A stretch of 64,000 nucleotides of DNA. Source: Morella rubra (lineage: Eukaryota > Streptophyta > Magnoliopsida > Fagales > Myricaceae). The position numbers and the translations under genes were made by a program. Position 1 is the stretch's first letter; every line of letters starts with the position of its first letter. A model generated the notes under the pieces. It searched no databases. It had not been told where the DNA came from and saw only the letters and a list, made by a program, of their open reading frames with translations. This document shows positions 36,645 through 48,800 of this stretch, piece by piece. The DNA lies in NCBI GenBank assembly GCA_003952965.2, contig CM025849.1, positions 34,995,942 through 35,059,941 of the forward strand, given 5' to 3'.

Positions 36645-38212
36645 TTAATATCCCTTAATTGGAGGTAGGGGAGAGCGCTTGTAGTATTGCGGGGGTGGTG
36701 AAGACTTGGATGGTGGATGCTCATGAGGTGATTCATGGAAGTATGGTGAATGTGGCCAGCTGTGGGGTGGAGGGTGGTGGAAGAATGGAGGATGGGGCAA
36801 GTGCGATGGGAGTGGAGGAGACTTGTAGTAGTATAGTGGTGGTGGTGATGGAGATGGTGGTGGTGGTGACTTATAAATGTAAGGAGGTGGAGGTGATGGC
36901 GATGGAGGCGGAGGAGACTTGTAGACGTATGGAGGAGGAGGTGATGGAGATGGTGGTGGTGGTGATTTGTAAATGTAGGGAGGTGGAGGTGATGGTGAGG
37001 GTGGTGGTGGAGATTTATAGATGTAAGGAGGAGGGGGTGATGGTGGTGGTGGTGATTTGTAAATGTAAGGAGGTGGAGGTGATGGTGAGGGTGGTGGTGG
37101 AGATTTATAGATATAAGGAGGAGGGGGTGACGGAGAAGGTGGTGGTGGTGATTTGTAGATGTAAGGAGGTGGGGCGATGGTGAGGGTGGTGGTGGTTTAT
37201 AGATGTGGTGATGGTGGTGGCGATGTAAGGAGAGGGAGGAGGAGGTGATGGAGAAGGTGGTGGCGGAGACTTGTAGACATAGGGAGGAGGAGGGATGGAG
37301 ATGGTGGTGGTGGTGATTTGTAAATGTAGGGAGGTGGAGGGGATGGTGAGGGTGGTGGTGGGGATTTATAGACGTAAGGAGGAGGAGGGGATGGAGAAGG
37401 TGGTGGTGGTGGTAGGTGGACTGGTGTTTATAGACATAAGGAGGAGGAGGTGATGGAGAAGGTGGTGGTGGTGAAAATGACATAAGGAGGAGGAGGATGG
37501 AGAAGGTGGTGGTGGTGATTTGTACTGGTGGAGAATTTGTAGGGAGGAGGAGGGGATGGAGAAGGTGGTGGTGGTGACTGGAGGGGATGGTGGGTGGTGT
37601 TTATAGACATAAGGAGGAGGAGGAGATGGAGATGGTGCATAAGGAGGAGGGGATGGAGAAGGTGGTGGTGGTGATTTGTGACATAAGGAGGAGGAGGTGT
37701 GATGGAGGTGGTGGTTGTATATGGTGGTGGTGGTGATGGGGATGGTGGAGGTGGGGATTTATAACATAAGGCGGTGGAGGAGACGGTGATGGAGGAGGTG
37801 GAGACTTGTAAACATATGGAGGAGGAGGTGATGCATAAGGTGGTGGTGGTGGTGGTGACTTATAAACATAAGGAGGTGGTGATGGTGATGGTGGGGGTGG
37901 GGATTTGTAGACATAAGATGGTGGAGGAGACGGTGATGGAGGAGGTGGTGACTTGTAAACATATGGTGGTGGTGGTGGTGGTGGTGATGGGGATGGTGGA
38001 GGTGGGGATTTATAAACATAAGGCGGTGGAGGAGACGGTGATGGAGGAGGTGGAGACTTGTAAACATATGGAGGAGGAGGTGATGCATAAGGTGGTGGTG
38101 GTGATTCATAAAGGTAAGGCTCATAATTGGCAACAACACTAGTGGCTAGGAGGCAAAATGCAATAGCAGAAACCAGCTGAGGCCAATGCTCGGGACGTCC
38201 CGAGGTACCCAT
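36645..38212 (-). pseudogene. Extensin-like gene, copy 2 (complete ends, several frameshifts)
   Basis: The start codon is at 38210-38212 and the natural stop at 36645-36647. The N-terminus is nearly identical to copy 1 ([19 protein letters not shown]), with the same signal peptide, then [20 protein letters not shown] repeats. The C-terminal tail is non-repetitive: FFHHPPPHSWPHSPYFHESP, then SPPPQYYKRSPLPPIKGY. The N-terminal frame is open to 37601, but at least three indels in the 48-bp repeats move translation into His-rich frames before the tail. Family members have a continuous SPPPP frame, so this is a pseudogene, or the repeat array contains sequencing or assembly errors. Confidence 0.82.
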
Positions 38213-40285
38213 GGCTGGCGATGGAGCTCTAATTGCTTAAAGATAAGTAGTCCTTAGACTTGCATGGTAACGATGGGTGCTATCTCCTTATATAGGGAAC
38301 TCTGTAATCATTGATGACAATTACTCATTTGTTTATTTCGAGCAACAGGTTGGATTTATGCTTTATGTATATCTCCGACTCTCAGAAATAATTGGTCGTT
38401 TTCAAGGAGCCACACACATACATCCTTAGCAGTTCAGCCCATACGCTTCTGATATTATATAAGATAGTCCCGTGAACACGAGTTTCGCACCGTCCCAATA
38501 TCGTTTTCATTTACAAAGTCAAGTGGGGAAGAGTAGGAAAGGTTCTGTACATGGGTGGATCGACGGCCATTTTTTTTGCTTTCTGCATAATTTAGATTTG
38601 CGAACCACGTTCTATCATAACCAATTGCAATTTTTCCTCCACTTCGTAAGGAGAACAGAAGGGTCCGATCATGGACAAGAGAGGATGATGAAGGCGCGCA
38701 TTAAAGTCAACTCCGATCCAATATTTCCAAGAAAAATCTTGGGTGTGCATTCTGTAAGCCAGCGATGTCTCCAATGCCTCTCCACTTGACCAAACCCTCG
38801 GTCCCATATGCTCGAGATTAAACAAACATTATCGTAGTTCTTCGAGTAGAATTTCAACGCGGTTTTCTTGCAGAATTCCTGATGGGTTCGTTGGGCAGCT
38901 ATTTTCACAAATATTGCTTACGTTGAGTACTCCGGCGTCGACGATGCAATAATTTTGATTCTGCAAAGATTAAGTCAATAAATTGTAAAACTTTAACGCA
39001 TTAAAGCCTAGAATAATATTAATGTTTTGTGAAGGATGTGTTTAAGGTATAAAAGAAAAGCTAGCAATTGCAAGTAGTACGTAGTAGGTCAGAAGTAATT
39101 AGATTATTTTTCAAAAATTACTCCATTAATTTTTGAGTAAAGAAAATAAATTTTTTTTTTTTTATTAATGGGGAAATGGGTGCGCTCGTATATATATCTT
39201 GCTCGAGCAAGCCGCGCGCGTGGTATCAGGCTTGGAAGCACTTTCTTCGCAAAAAATACGGCAGGCATATTGGTATATATAAATTCTCCAATAATTAACT
39301 ATAAGTATATTAAGATAATATGTAGATAATAAAAATCATAATAAATACCCGTTGACCAGAGCTATAGCTGTCCAAACACATGCATTCGAAAAAAGCGAAG
39401 ACCAGGTTGTTTGTCGAAAAGCTCCTATGAGCGATCGAGTTTCCGAACAATCGGAGAGAGTACAAATTCAAGAAAGCCGGACAAGGTAGGTAGTGTTGTT
39501 TTATAATAATAATTCTGTTTGGTTCCCTTTGAAAGTCGAAAGATTGTCTATTGTTTTTGGACTTGGCCACCTTATCTCCATATATACTCTATTATCAGCC
39601 TATATTCCTTGCGTAAAAGTCGCAGATCTTAGCCATGTACTTTAAGAATGAATTATGATCTTGTTTTTGGTTAAGTTAGAACCTAACTTTACATAACACA
39701 TATTTTGACCATATTAGTCAATAACGTGTGTTCATGATAAGCTTTTTTCCCGTCAACCATTGTATAATTTTGAGTACATTGTACCGTCAAAACTATATAT
39801 CAATTTCGCTACGTTTCATTTATGAGCTATTAATTATGTATACTTTCGCACTCTTCATTCCTTAATAATTGGGACAAAAGTTGTTAATTTTGGAGAGTGA
39901 AATGTTGATTTTACCCTCACATTTTTTAGCCATTATATTTTATGAGGTAAAGATGACATTGCAATGACCAAAAATTATCAATTTTCATCCCAATTAATAG
40001 TGTATGAGGGTGCAAAGTGTACACGATTAGTAATTTAGTGGTTAAATGTAATTTAATCAATAATATGATGTATAAACTATCACAACTCTAATAATTGATC
40101 TTGAAAAAAAAATCGTACTTAAAAAAAAACTCACAAAAAAATTGCGATGTTCGAGTAATATTATTGTGAGATGTTGTTCCCAATTATTCATCAATGTCTC
40201 TTTTTTTAAAAAAAAAATTTGTTTTCTATAGAACCCAAAGCTGACAGGTGTGACCCTACCTAGTTACTTCTACTTATTAATTCTA
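38213..40285. repeat. Extensin copy 2 upstream flank, no gene
   Basis: Promoter and AT-rich intergenic DNA matching 1519-3990. Short ORFs at 38472-38908 correspond to those in copy 1 but are not conserved in frame. Confidence 0.7.
38288..38294 (-). promoter_or_regulatory. TATA box of extensin copy 2
   Basis: TATATAA on the minus strand, 76 bp upstream of the ATG, conserved with copy 1. Confidence 0.55.
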
Positions 40286-40791
40286 GAGATAATGTCATCG
40301 TTCGCCCCCTAACTATGGGTCAATTTCAAACTCACCCCTCTAACTATGAAAACGATGATTTACATCCTCTAACTTTCGAAATCATCAATATAAGTCTTAC
40401 GTCCAAATCAGTCGTTCAGTCAGACAGAAACACATGTAAAATGATCAAAATGCCCCTCCAAGATAATTTTAAAAAATAAATAAAAATTCAATAAATAAAT
40501 TAAAAATATTTAGATTACTGAAATAAAGTTTCAATAGTTTTATTTAAAAAAAATATTACCTTTTTTTAAATATCAATTTTTATTTTTAATTAAAAAATTT
40601 TAATATTTTTAGTAATTTTGTTTTGAGGGGGCATTTCGGTCATTTTATACGTGTTCCGTCTGATTTAACGGTTGATTTGGACAGCGTACAATGATGATTT
40701 TTGAAAGTTAGAGAATATAAATTATCGTTTTCATAGTCAAGGAGCGAGATTGAAATTGGCCCATAGTTAAGTCGAACTCTGATATTACCTC
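40286..40791. mobile_element. Mutator-type MITE, 506 bp, 9-bp TSD TTAATTCTA
   Basis: Terminal inverted repeats of about 100 bp: the left end begins GAGATAATGTCATCGTTCGC, and the right end read inward begins GAGGTAATATCAGAGTTCGA. Both contain CCAATTTCA and CTATGAAAACGAT farther in. It is flanked by TTAATTCTA at 40277-40285 and 40792-40800. Copy 1 has an empty site near 4000 (TACTTATTATTTCTAC). The 9-bp duplication and long TIRs point to the Mutator superfamily. The ORF at 40640-40945 overlaps the right TIR and is not a gene. Confidence 0.9.
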
Positions 40792-40800
40792 TTAATTCTA

Positions 40801-42158
40801 CTTTTCTTTTTTCCCTTAGACTTATGTGCCATATCGAGGAAAGTTTATTCTGCTTGGTTTGCCACATCAAAGAAGGGAAAACAAGACCAATTCTAATTCC
40901 GAGCTTTTCATTGTCTTTTGTGTAGCTGAAGGGATACGAATACATCCTAGCTAGGCAGTTAATTAAGGACTATGATGATATCAAAAATCATGAGATAAGC
41001 GAACGAACAGCGAGCTCAAATCGAATGCTCGAATCTGTAAAAGAGAAATGGGTGTGGTACTAGAAGAGAGCCTCTAATATTTAAATCAAAGAGATTATAT
41101 AACAAAAGTGTTCAATGAAAGAATAATAGGAGCGTTTAAAGCATGTATATAGCGTGTCTATACTGGGTTACGTACCTTGTTTTTTATAGACTTGGAAGAG
41201 GTTCGATGTAGGACTGAGATACTTGGAATCTTAAGAAGGTCCAAAGTAAGGTGTCCTAACCTTATCTAGAGTCGAGAAGATGCTTATTCGGTTGGGGGAG
41301 TTCTCTTATCACTTATTGTAAAGTGATGTGTGAGATGACTCAGTCCTCCGAGTAGATCAATCGGAGAGGAGGAGCCCGCCATTTTATATCGTGGATCCTT
41401 AGTCAACCGATGAGTCACTGCAGGGCCTGAAGGTAGTTTGGGATTGATGGGCCTCACGATTCTCATGTCTTAAATGATTCTTTGGGTTCATGGGCTTGGA
41501 CACCTTTGGGTTAGGCTGGCCATATTCTACCCCATCAGCCTCCGACCCCAATAAGGCCCCATAAAAATGTAACAAAAGTCCTAAATTAGGTAATAAATTA
41601 AATTTTTTTAGAACATTATTGATGTGGCTTTTAAATTTAATTATCAACAATTAGGACTCCTTAACTTTGTTAACCTTTTTATCATTTTTTGGAAGTCACG
41701 CTAGGCAATAATTAATCAAAACGTAGTTTTCTGGGGCCATGGACTTCATTTAAATATTTCATGTATATTGACCTAATAGCTAATTAAAGTTGCATTAAAT
41801 GTAGTCCTTAATCGAAGAAAAAAATTAAGAGCTTAATCAATTACTTCCTTATCAATATGGCAAGACACAATCAAAGCAACCATGTAGAATTTGGGAGGGG
41901 ATACATAGTTTGGTCTTAAGAGTCTTATATATTCTAACTACAACCTCTCTACACTTGATTAGATTAGTATCTATTTTTCTTAAAACTAGAAGAAAAATTT
42001 TGAGATACCCTTGCTTATTATCAAATTACATTAATAAGGCCTAGCAATATAGGCCTAAATTAATTAAATGTCCGCCTAAGGCCTCAAATTATATTGGGCG
42101 CCTCTGCATTGGTTTTCTCTAGGATTACCCTAAAAGAAAGATTGGAAGAAAGTCCAGG
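40801..42158. repeat. Segmental duplication copy 2 continuation, no gene
   Basis: Matches 4010-4995 of copy 1 up to about 41815. The next about 120 bp (41815-41935) have no counterpart in copy 1. Homology then resumes with 21880 onward. Confidence 0.7.
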
Positions 42159-42242
42159 ATGGCGGGTAGAAAGAAAATAATATTGGCACTAATTTCTTTT
42201 ATTTTCATTCTACGTACTTTCTCGGTACATTACCAACTTTAG
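42159..42242 (+). pseudogene. Copy 2 of the small secreted-peptide ORF, truncated
   Basis: Begins MAGRKKIILALISFIFILRT and stops after VHYQL at TAG 42240-42242 because of a net 2-bp loss relative to the 46-codon ORF at 22323. The signal-peptide part is conserved, with an Ile-to-Leu change and a Cys-to-Tyr change. Confidence 0.35.
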
Positions 42243-42584
42243 AGTTCCGTTGACCATTCGATTCCCTGCTGAAGATTCAAATTTGGAATCGGCTTAAAAA
42301 GTTTTCTAAAATGTCAGCTTATCAGCTCAATAATTATGATCTTATCGATTTGGAAGACTCCAGCAATTAATGGCCAGTACCGAAGCAATCAAACCAAAGA
42401 GGACAAAGAAAAACAGCAGACAAAGCGGGCATTTGCTATAAAAAAAATAAGACATTGCCGCGGGAATGAGCAAGAAGAGATCAGTCTAGGATCTACATGC
42501 AGGTAGCCTGAAACTCGATTGCTTTTCAGGTTCAACACTAAAAGTCGTTTTCATGATTCCTTGTCGTTTGCAGACATTCACTTA

Positions 42585-43533
42585 ATTACTCTGACAGATA
42601 CAGAAGGAAGGAGTAGGTAAGAGCTCCCCGGCCCACATCGCCTTCTGCCATGGATTTGGCATTTTGCGGTTCTCCCCCCTCCCCTCTGGCATGGTCTTCA
42701 GCTCTCCAAATGACTTATGAAGATTACGAGACGGCTAAGCTAGCTTACCAGCTTGGTGCATGGCATTGTTGACCCCGTTCTCCGCGCGCACTACCGGCGG
42801 CCTATTTTTAGTGGTCTTTGCAATTGTACAATTTCTAGGTGATTCGGTGTATTGTCGACGCCTAAGCTTACCTGCAGCTTGGATACACAGGACAGATTTC
42901 GAAAAGGATTGAAGTCTCCAGTACTCAATTTGTTAAAATCTGCCGTGAGAGGTGTTGATCTCTAAGTAGGATTTGATGGTTTCTCATGATAGCGAAAGTT
43001 TAAAAAAAAAAATTGCAACTCTATTTATAGATGTACTGTTACACATTCGAAGAGTTGTATCCTTAATTTTGAAGGATTGTTCTACCGTGAATTTAATTTC
43101 CTTTTTCAAATTTTTAGGAGAAAACTTTTGCAGTTCGACATTGTTTATGAAAAGTTGATTGAAAATTTGACGTTTGTTTGGTAGTAGATTGGGTTTTATA
43201 ATATAGTTTCATTGGGGTTTGTAAAAAAAATATAGATAAAATGAGTTGATAGGATATTTTATATTTGGTAAAAAAAAATGATTTTTTATCGGAGTTTATG
43301 AAATATTACTGATAGAATGAGGTGATAAAGATTTTAAAATTTAAAAAACAATAAAAAAAAATATGGTAACAGAGAAAATTTGTATAGAGTACAATTGATT
43401 CTTTGCAATTGTACAATATTTTGGTGATCGGTGTATTTCTTTTTCTTTCATGATATCTTGATATCAAAGCTGGGCCCGCTTGGGAGGAATTTGGTAGGCC
43501 CTTAAGCATCTCCGCTTGCTCCAGCAGCCAACC
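42585..43533. repeat. Local duplication, unit 1
   Basis: From about 42600 to 43022 this is almost base-identical to 43978-44400. It then matches in blocks to 43533 / 44638. Unit 1 carries extra DNA at about 43150-43390 (AT-rich, starting GTTTGTTTGGTAG) missing from unit 2. It includes a 40-codon ORF (42650-42772, starting MDLAFCGSPPSPLAWSS) of unknown meaning. Confidence 0.8.
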
Positions 43534-43929
43534 TAGAGATGGTCCGGCCTCATAAAAATTTGCTCTGTATCTCTTAAGGAGTGGAGTCTCAATCCCCAGA
43601 TTACCCGTTTGGTGCTTGTAGGGTGCACTTTATTCAAGCAATGGAGGATGGCTTGGCTCCTTAAACTAGTTGAGATCCTCTATGTCAGTCACAATAAATA
43701 GATCTTATTGTAGAGTTCATATTGCCTAAAATTTTATATGAGCAGATATTGACAGCATCAATCAATTGCAATTTGGAAGAAATAGACAGCAATCAACATA
43801 TTCCAGGCAAAGAGTAAAAAACAGAAAAAAGTTTGGGCATGCCATTTAAAAAAGTTACATGGCGGATGCTGCAAATGTTTATAGCTAGGATCGCAGTAAC
43901 TTTATTGGTTTGTTCTCTGATCTTCTATG
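43534..43929. other. Spacer between local duplication units, nothing recognised
   Basis: No ORF or repeat signature was seen in this stretch. Confidence 0.5.
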
Positions 43930-44638
43930 TCATGAAACATTCACTTAATTACTCTGACAGATGTACGGCTGCCTAGGCAGAAGGAAGGAGTAGGTAAGAG
44001 CTCCCCGGCCCACATCGCCTTCTGCCATGGATTTGCATTTTGCGGTTCTCCCCCCTCCCCTCTGGCATGGTCTTCAGCTCTCCAAATGACTTATGAAGAT
44101 TACGAGACGGCTAAGCTAGCTTACCAGCTTGGTGCATGGCATTGTTGACCCCGTTCTCCGCGCGCACTACCGGCGGCCTATTTTTAGTGGTCTTTGCAAT
44201 TGTACAATTTCTAGGTGATTCGGTGTATTGTCGACGCCTAAGCTTACCTGCAGCTTGGATACACAGGACAGATTTCGAAAAGGATTGAAGTCTCCAGTAC
44301 TCAATTTGTTAAAATCTGCCGTGAGAGGTGTTGATCTCTAAGTAGGATTTGATGGTTTCTCATGATAGCGAAAGTTTAAAAAAAAAAATTGCAACTCTAT
44401 TTATAGCTGTTACACATTCGAAGAGTTGCCTGAAGGATTGACCGTGAATTTAATTTCTTTTTCAAATTTTTAGGAGAAAACTTTTGCAGTTCGACATTGT
44501 TTACCATTGAACCAAAGATGGTAAGCCTTTGCAATTGTACAATATTTTGGTGATCCTTCTTTCATGATATCTTGGCTGGGCCCGCTTGGGAGGAATTTGG
44601 TAGGCCCTTAAGCATTGCTTGCTCCAGCAGCCAACCTC
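43930..44638. repeat. Local duplication, unit 2
   Basis: Second copy of 42585-43533. It lacks one G in the first codons of the 40-codon ORF (TTGCATTTT against TTGGCATTTT), so that ORF is not conserved. Several short deletions distinguish its 3' half. Confidence 0.8.
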
Positions 44639-44934
44639 CTTTTTGGTATCGGTTCTCAGCTTTGGTGCTTGTAGGCTTTAGTTTTGTATAGTTGTATTGT
44701 CAGTCGATTTGCAAAAGAGCAGGACAGCATTTGGTCTTGAGTTCCAATGCAACCCTGAAGATGATCCTTCCTAAACAATAACATAGCTCATTTGCTTGCT
44801 AATAGGGCTGCTGTCCCGAACCCGCCAGTGGTTTGTGTTCCTGATAGTTATATTACAGTCCCTTTGGGCATGGCCATGTTAATGGTTCTCAGCATTCGGT
44901 CGTAACTGTTCGATCTTCTATTTGTAGCCGACTA

Positions 44935-45060
44935 GTTGCTAGGCAAAATGCAAGAGCAGAAACAAGCTGAGGCCAATGTCCTAGACTGCGCCGGGGCCCC
45001 CATGGCCGGCGATTGAGCTCTAATTGCTGAAAGATAACTCCTTAGGCTTACAATATGGAA
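44935..45060 (-). pseudogene. Extensin 5'-end relic (fourth family member)
   Basis: The sequence around 44935-45050 aligns with the signal-peptide and start region of the two longer extensins, including GAGGCCAATG, an ATG at 45001-45003 and GAGCTCTAATTGCTGAAAGA in the 5' flank. Only about 65 coding bases are left and the frame is shifted. No proline-rich repeats follow. Confidence 0.7.
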
Positions 45061-45896
45061 CCAAGTGGAAGCCGCTATTGCCTTCAGCGGTCACATTGTG
45101 TCCCGATCCTTTTGGTCGGTTTAGCTCTGTGGCTAGTTTGTATTTGTATTGTATGTTAGTTTTTGCAATCGGTTTGTCTTGAGTCCCAACCCTTGAAGTT
45201 GTATTGTGTCCCGACCCTTGAAGTTGATTTGTGTTCCTGATAATTATATTACGGCCTTTATGGCTATTAACGGTTCCAGCACTTATGTTCGAATTTGTAG
45301 CCGAATCTATGAATCCGACATATTGTAGAGTCTTTGAATCCATTTAAGTTTTTCGCTAGCCTTCTTACGTTTGTTTTATACTGATTGTATTATTCTCAAA
45401 TATTAATATAATATAATATAACATTTCAGTTGCCTAGAAAAACAAAAAAACTAACTACTTTGGAAAAATAGCAAAAAAACAATAGCCAAGCCGTTTCCTT
45501 TGCTTGTCGTTTTCAAACATTCCCAATTACTCTGCCAGGTGCACCTAACCAGTCAACAAGCTCCAAGCTGAATAGATGAGCATAACTAAAGCCAGGACAA
45601 AAGAAACTGTTGGTAGAAGGAGAGCGTAAGACCTCAAGGATAAATCATAAAAACTTCATGCAATCTCCTGTCTCTCGAACTCATCCAAATACTGTACAGC
45701 CTGAACTCCATTTTTATAGAATCTAATACACAGTCCTACTTTCACTAAAGGAAGTGAAAGAAAATTTTCTTTCTTTTTGCAAATTAGGAAGTGGAGGATT
45801 GAAACAAAAAACTTTCTCTGGAAGAAAATACGAACTTGAGCAAAAAACAAGGAGAAAATATATGGGAATTGTTCCCTTCTTGAAGCCTGTCCCCAT
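45061..45896. other. Intergenic, 3' side of the RING E3 gene
   Basis: Contains direct repeats around 45090-45250 (GTATTGTGTCCCGACCCTTG types) and a TAATA repeat near 45405-45420. The final part should include the 3' UTR of the E3 gene. No other gene was seen. Confidence 0.5.
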
Positions 45897-48800
45897 TTAT
45901 TTCTTGCGCTTCGATGCATCAGCAAACACCTCAGTGTAACATAAGGGGCACGCCTGAGAAAACAAGACATCATCAGCTAAATTCGAGTTGAACCTTGGAC
46001 CACTAACAGAATACTTGTTACTTTCTAGGTTTCATCTCAAAAAATTGAACTGCTTACCTTATTGATGCTAAGCCATCTGGTTCCACAACTTGCATGGTAG
46101 ACATGCTTGCATGGTAATGTGATCCGCTGGTCCCCTCGCATATATTCATTCTGACAAATTACACACCTATAGAGAACCAAATGAATCAAGTTAAACTGAC
46201 CAGTTACGAAAAGCTCTTAAGTTTATGGAGCGTTTTGACAAGCAAGGCATGCAACATAGATGCATCTGCATTATTCCCAAAGTTTCTAATAAAGCTCCGT
46301 GCATATTAATGTGCTTACACTATGAACTCTGTATGCATGCAATAGATGGTTCCGTGATATTAATGCTAGAGAAGGTATCTAGTTTAGGTAGCCATGATGC
46401 AAAGCTCGACTCGAGTCGAGTCTCAAAAATAACGCTTCATTCCAAACTGGTGGTGTAGAACAAGTACCATGCCTAATAAAGTGTCCGCAAAACCACAAGT
46501 TCAAGCAGAAACCAGAGTAACTATGTTGTTGCGAACACATAATTAGAACATTTTATTCATACCACCTCTGAAGATCTCTACCAAGGGTCATTTCACATGG
46601 AAGATTCTTTATTGGGTAGGAATTTAAGGCCAGTGGTATGACAGTATATGTGAAACAGGGATTACTTGGTTATCTTGTACTCTGTAACTGAATAGAAACA
46701 AAGTTACAAATGTCTCAACGACTGTAGTATGCAGTAAGACCATCCATAAGTGGACTCACCCAATATACTAGTAGCTAGCAGATGTGGTGGTGCACAGTTC
46801 CGCTATAAAACCCATGCTGCAGTGACAAATTAGATACTCATACCTCATCTCCTGCCATCTTCACCTCATATTTAACTATATTGTAAGCAACAAAATCTGC
46901 CCTAGTGGATATACTATTTCGAGCATTAAATTTCATTCTAGAATCTCTAAAAGATAACATGAACGTAGCCCCTAGACAAACATGTAGTTTATAATCACGT
47001 GCTACCCATGACTTTGACAGTGAGCCGTGAGCCCCCACAATAAGATGAAATGTCGGTTATTTCCTTCCTTTTGTCTTCCTTTAGATTTCAATTGCTTTAC
47101 AAAGCTCCAACATTGCAAGCAGAAGGAAGTCCAGTACCTGTAGACAATCAACAACCTATCTCCAAATTTCCCCCAAGTAATGTTGCTTCATAGGGAATGA
47201 TTACTTCCATGGGTGATTGATGAAGGAAACAATGACTATAAACAATCTCATCAATTAAAAAATAAAAATTAAGATGGAGAGGAAACTTATCAAAAGCTGA
47301 TAAAAGCACAATTCATACACGCAAATGTTACCTCTCATCTCGGGATTTCTTTCTTGAGAAGAAACTACACTTGTACTTCGAAACCGGAAGCAAAGAAATC
47401 TGTTCCTGAGAAAGACCTCGACTTTGAGTTCCAACTGCCTCTCCTAAATCAAGTAATTCCTGAAATTTTGAGAAAACTGTCAATAATATATTCAGTGAAA
47501 AAGAAACAAGCGACATAAATAAGTAGCTTCTACACAAGTCAATTGTTTCAACCATCATCAAACCAAATAGTACTAGTCTTTTCAACTTGAACTTTGGATA
47601 AACATTTCCGGACACACCATAATTTTTCCAATCTTAAAGCTTTGAAAGTATTAATTGCTAATAGTGAGGGTCTTAAAACTTCCCCCACCTACTTGATCAA
47701 AAAAATGGAAGCCAGTCAATCTCTGTCTGCCTTTACATAAACTTACAACCAAAATCAGTGGATCTACTCAAAAATAACTATCAAGTTGCATATACGGTTC
47801 AAAATGACATACAACAATGCTAGCACAAATGTGAGACTATTATGCTCTAACCTCATAAGTCATGTTATCGGGATCAATGTTGTCTTCCCAAATGATCTGT
47901 GCATTTCAGAGACAAATCGCTTCAGTTAATTAAGATGTGCAATCATCATTCAATTGCCCATGTTATACAAACATCCATGCTAAACTTAGTTCAATAACGA
48001 AACAATGAGCTGAAAAAAAAAATTCTTGGGGCCCGAAAGAGCTGTCCATGTTTATGCACATGTGTTTGTGTTTAGAAAGACTTGACACGAAAAATCAAAT
48101 TTCCGCCCCCACCCAACCCCCCCCCCTCTTTTTCTCTGCATGTTTGTACAAAAGAGATAGGAGGCTAGTTGTCTATTAATGTCTATTTACAGCATCTAGG
48201 TCCATATGATTTTGCACTCAAAGTGTAAAAAAGCTACATACCTCATAATCAGGAGAATTATTTTGTCTCCGTAGGCCTGAAAAATAAAGGAAGATGCTTA
48301 AAGTGGGATGAGTTTTTTACATTCCAAATACACATTATGCTGGTAGAATAATAACATCAGGGTCAAAAAAGGATCACGGCAACTTCTAAACAACCTTGAT
48401 ATTCCTTCACAATCAAACAAAGTAAGAAAATTCAAATATAATGGTGAATTTTTTATATGGGGTTTGACAGCCACGGTACATGAAATGGGTTAAATCTGCT
48501 GGGTAAGTGGGGTTCAAAATCAAAATTTTAATGTGACTAGCAAATGCTTGCTATGCATGATGGATCAAACTTTTCCCTGTAAGGCAATGGATAGATTGTT
48601 TACAGTACAGTCAAATTCAAGATCAAGGTGCAAGGTGTTACTGACTCCCCATTCTAACAAGAACCTTCAAGAACTGGCAGATTGATTTCATGGGGTGCTT
48701 GCAGATCAAGCAGAAGCTAGCTAGGGCCCAAAGGTTGGAGTAAAGACAGTCTGGCAAGTAATCAGCAGAGTCTTACAATCAATCATTTGCGCATGACAAT

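Larger units (their letters stand above)
36793..42575. repeat. Segmental duplication copy 2 (near-continuous)
   Basis: Collinear with copy 1 segments 1-4995, 21880-22501 and 33900-34137. Copy 2 lacks the gypsy nest, the CACTA element and the LINE of copy 1, and has its own MITE at 40286-40791. It therefore shows the ancestral order for most of the unit. Confidence 0.88.

Noticed and set aside
36626-37483. 285-codon His/Pro-rich ORF on the minus strand
   Set aside because: It is the shifted frame of the extensin repeats; the natural tail (ending KGY) is in another frame.
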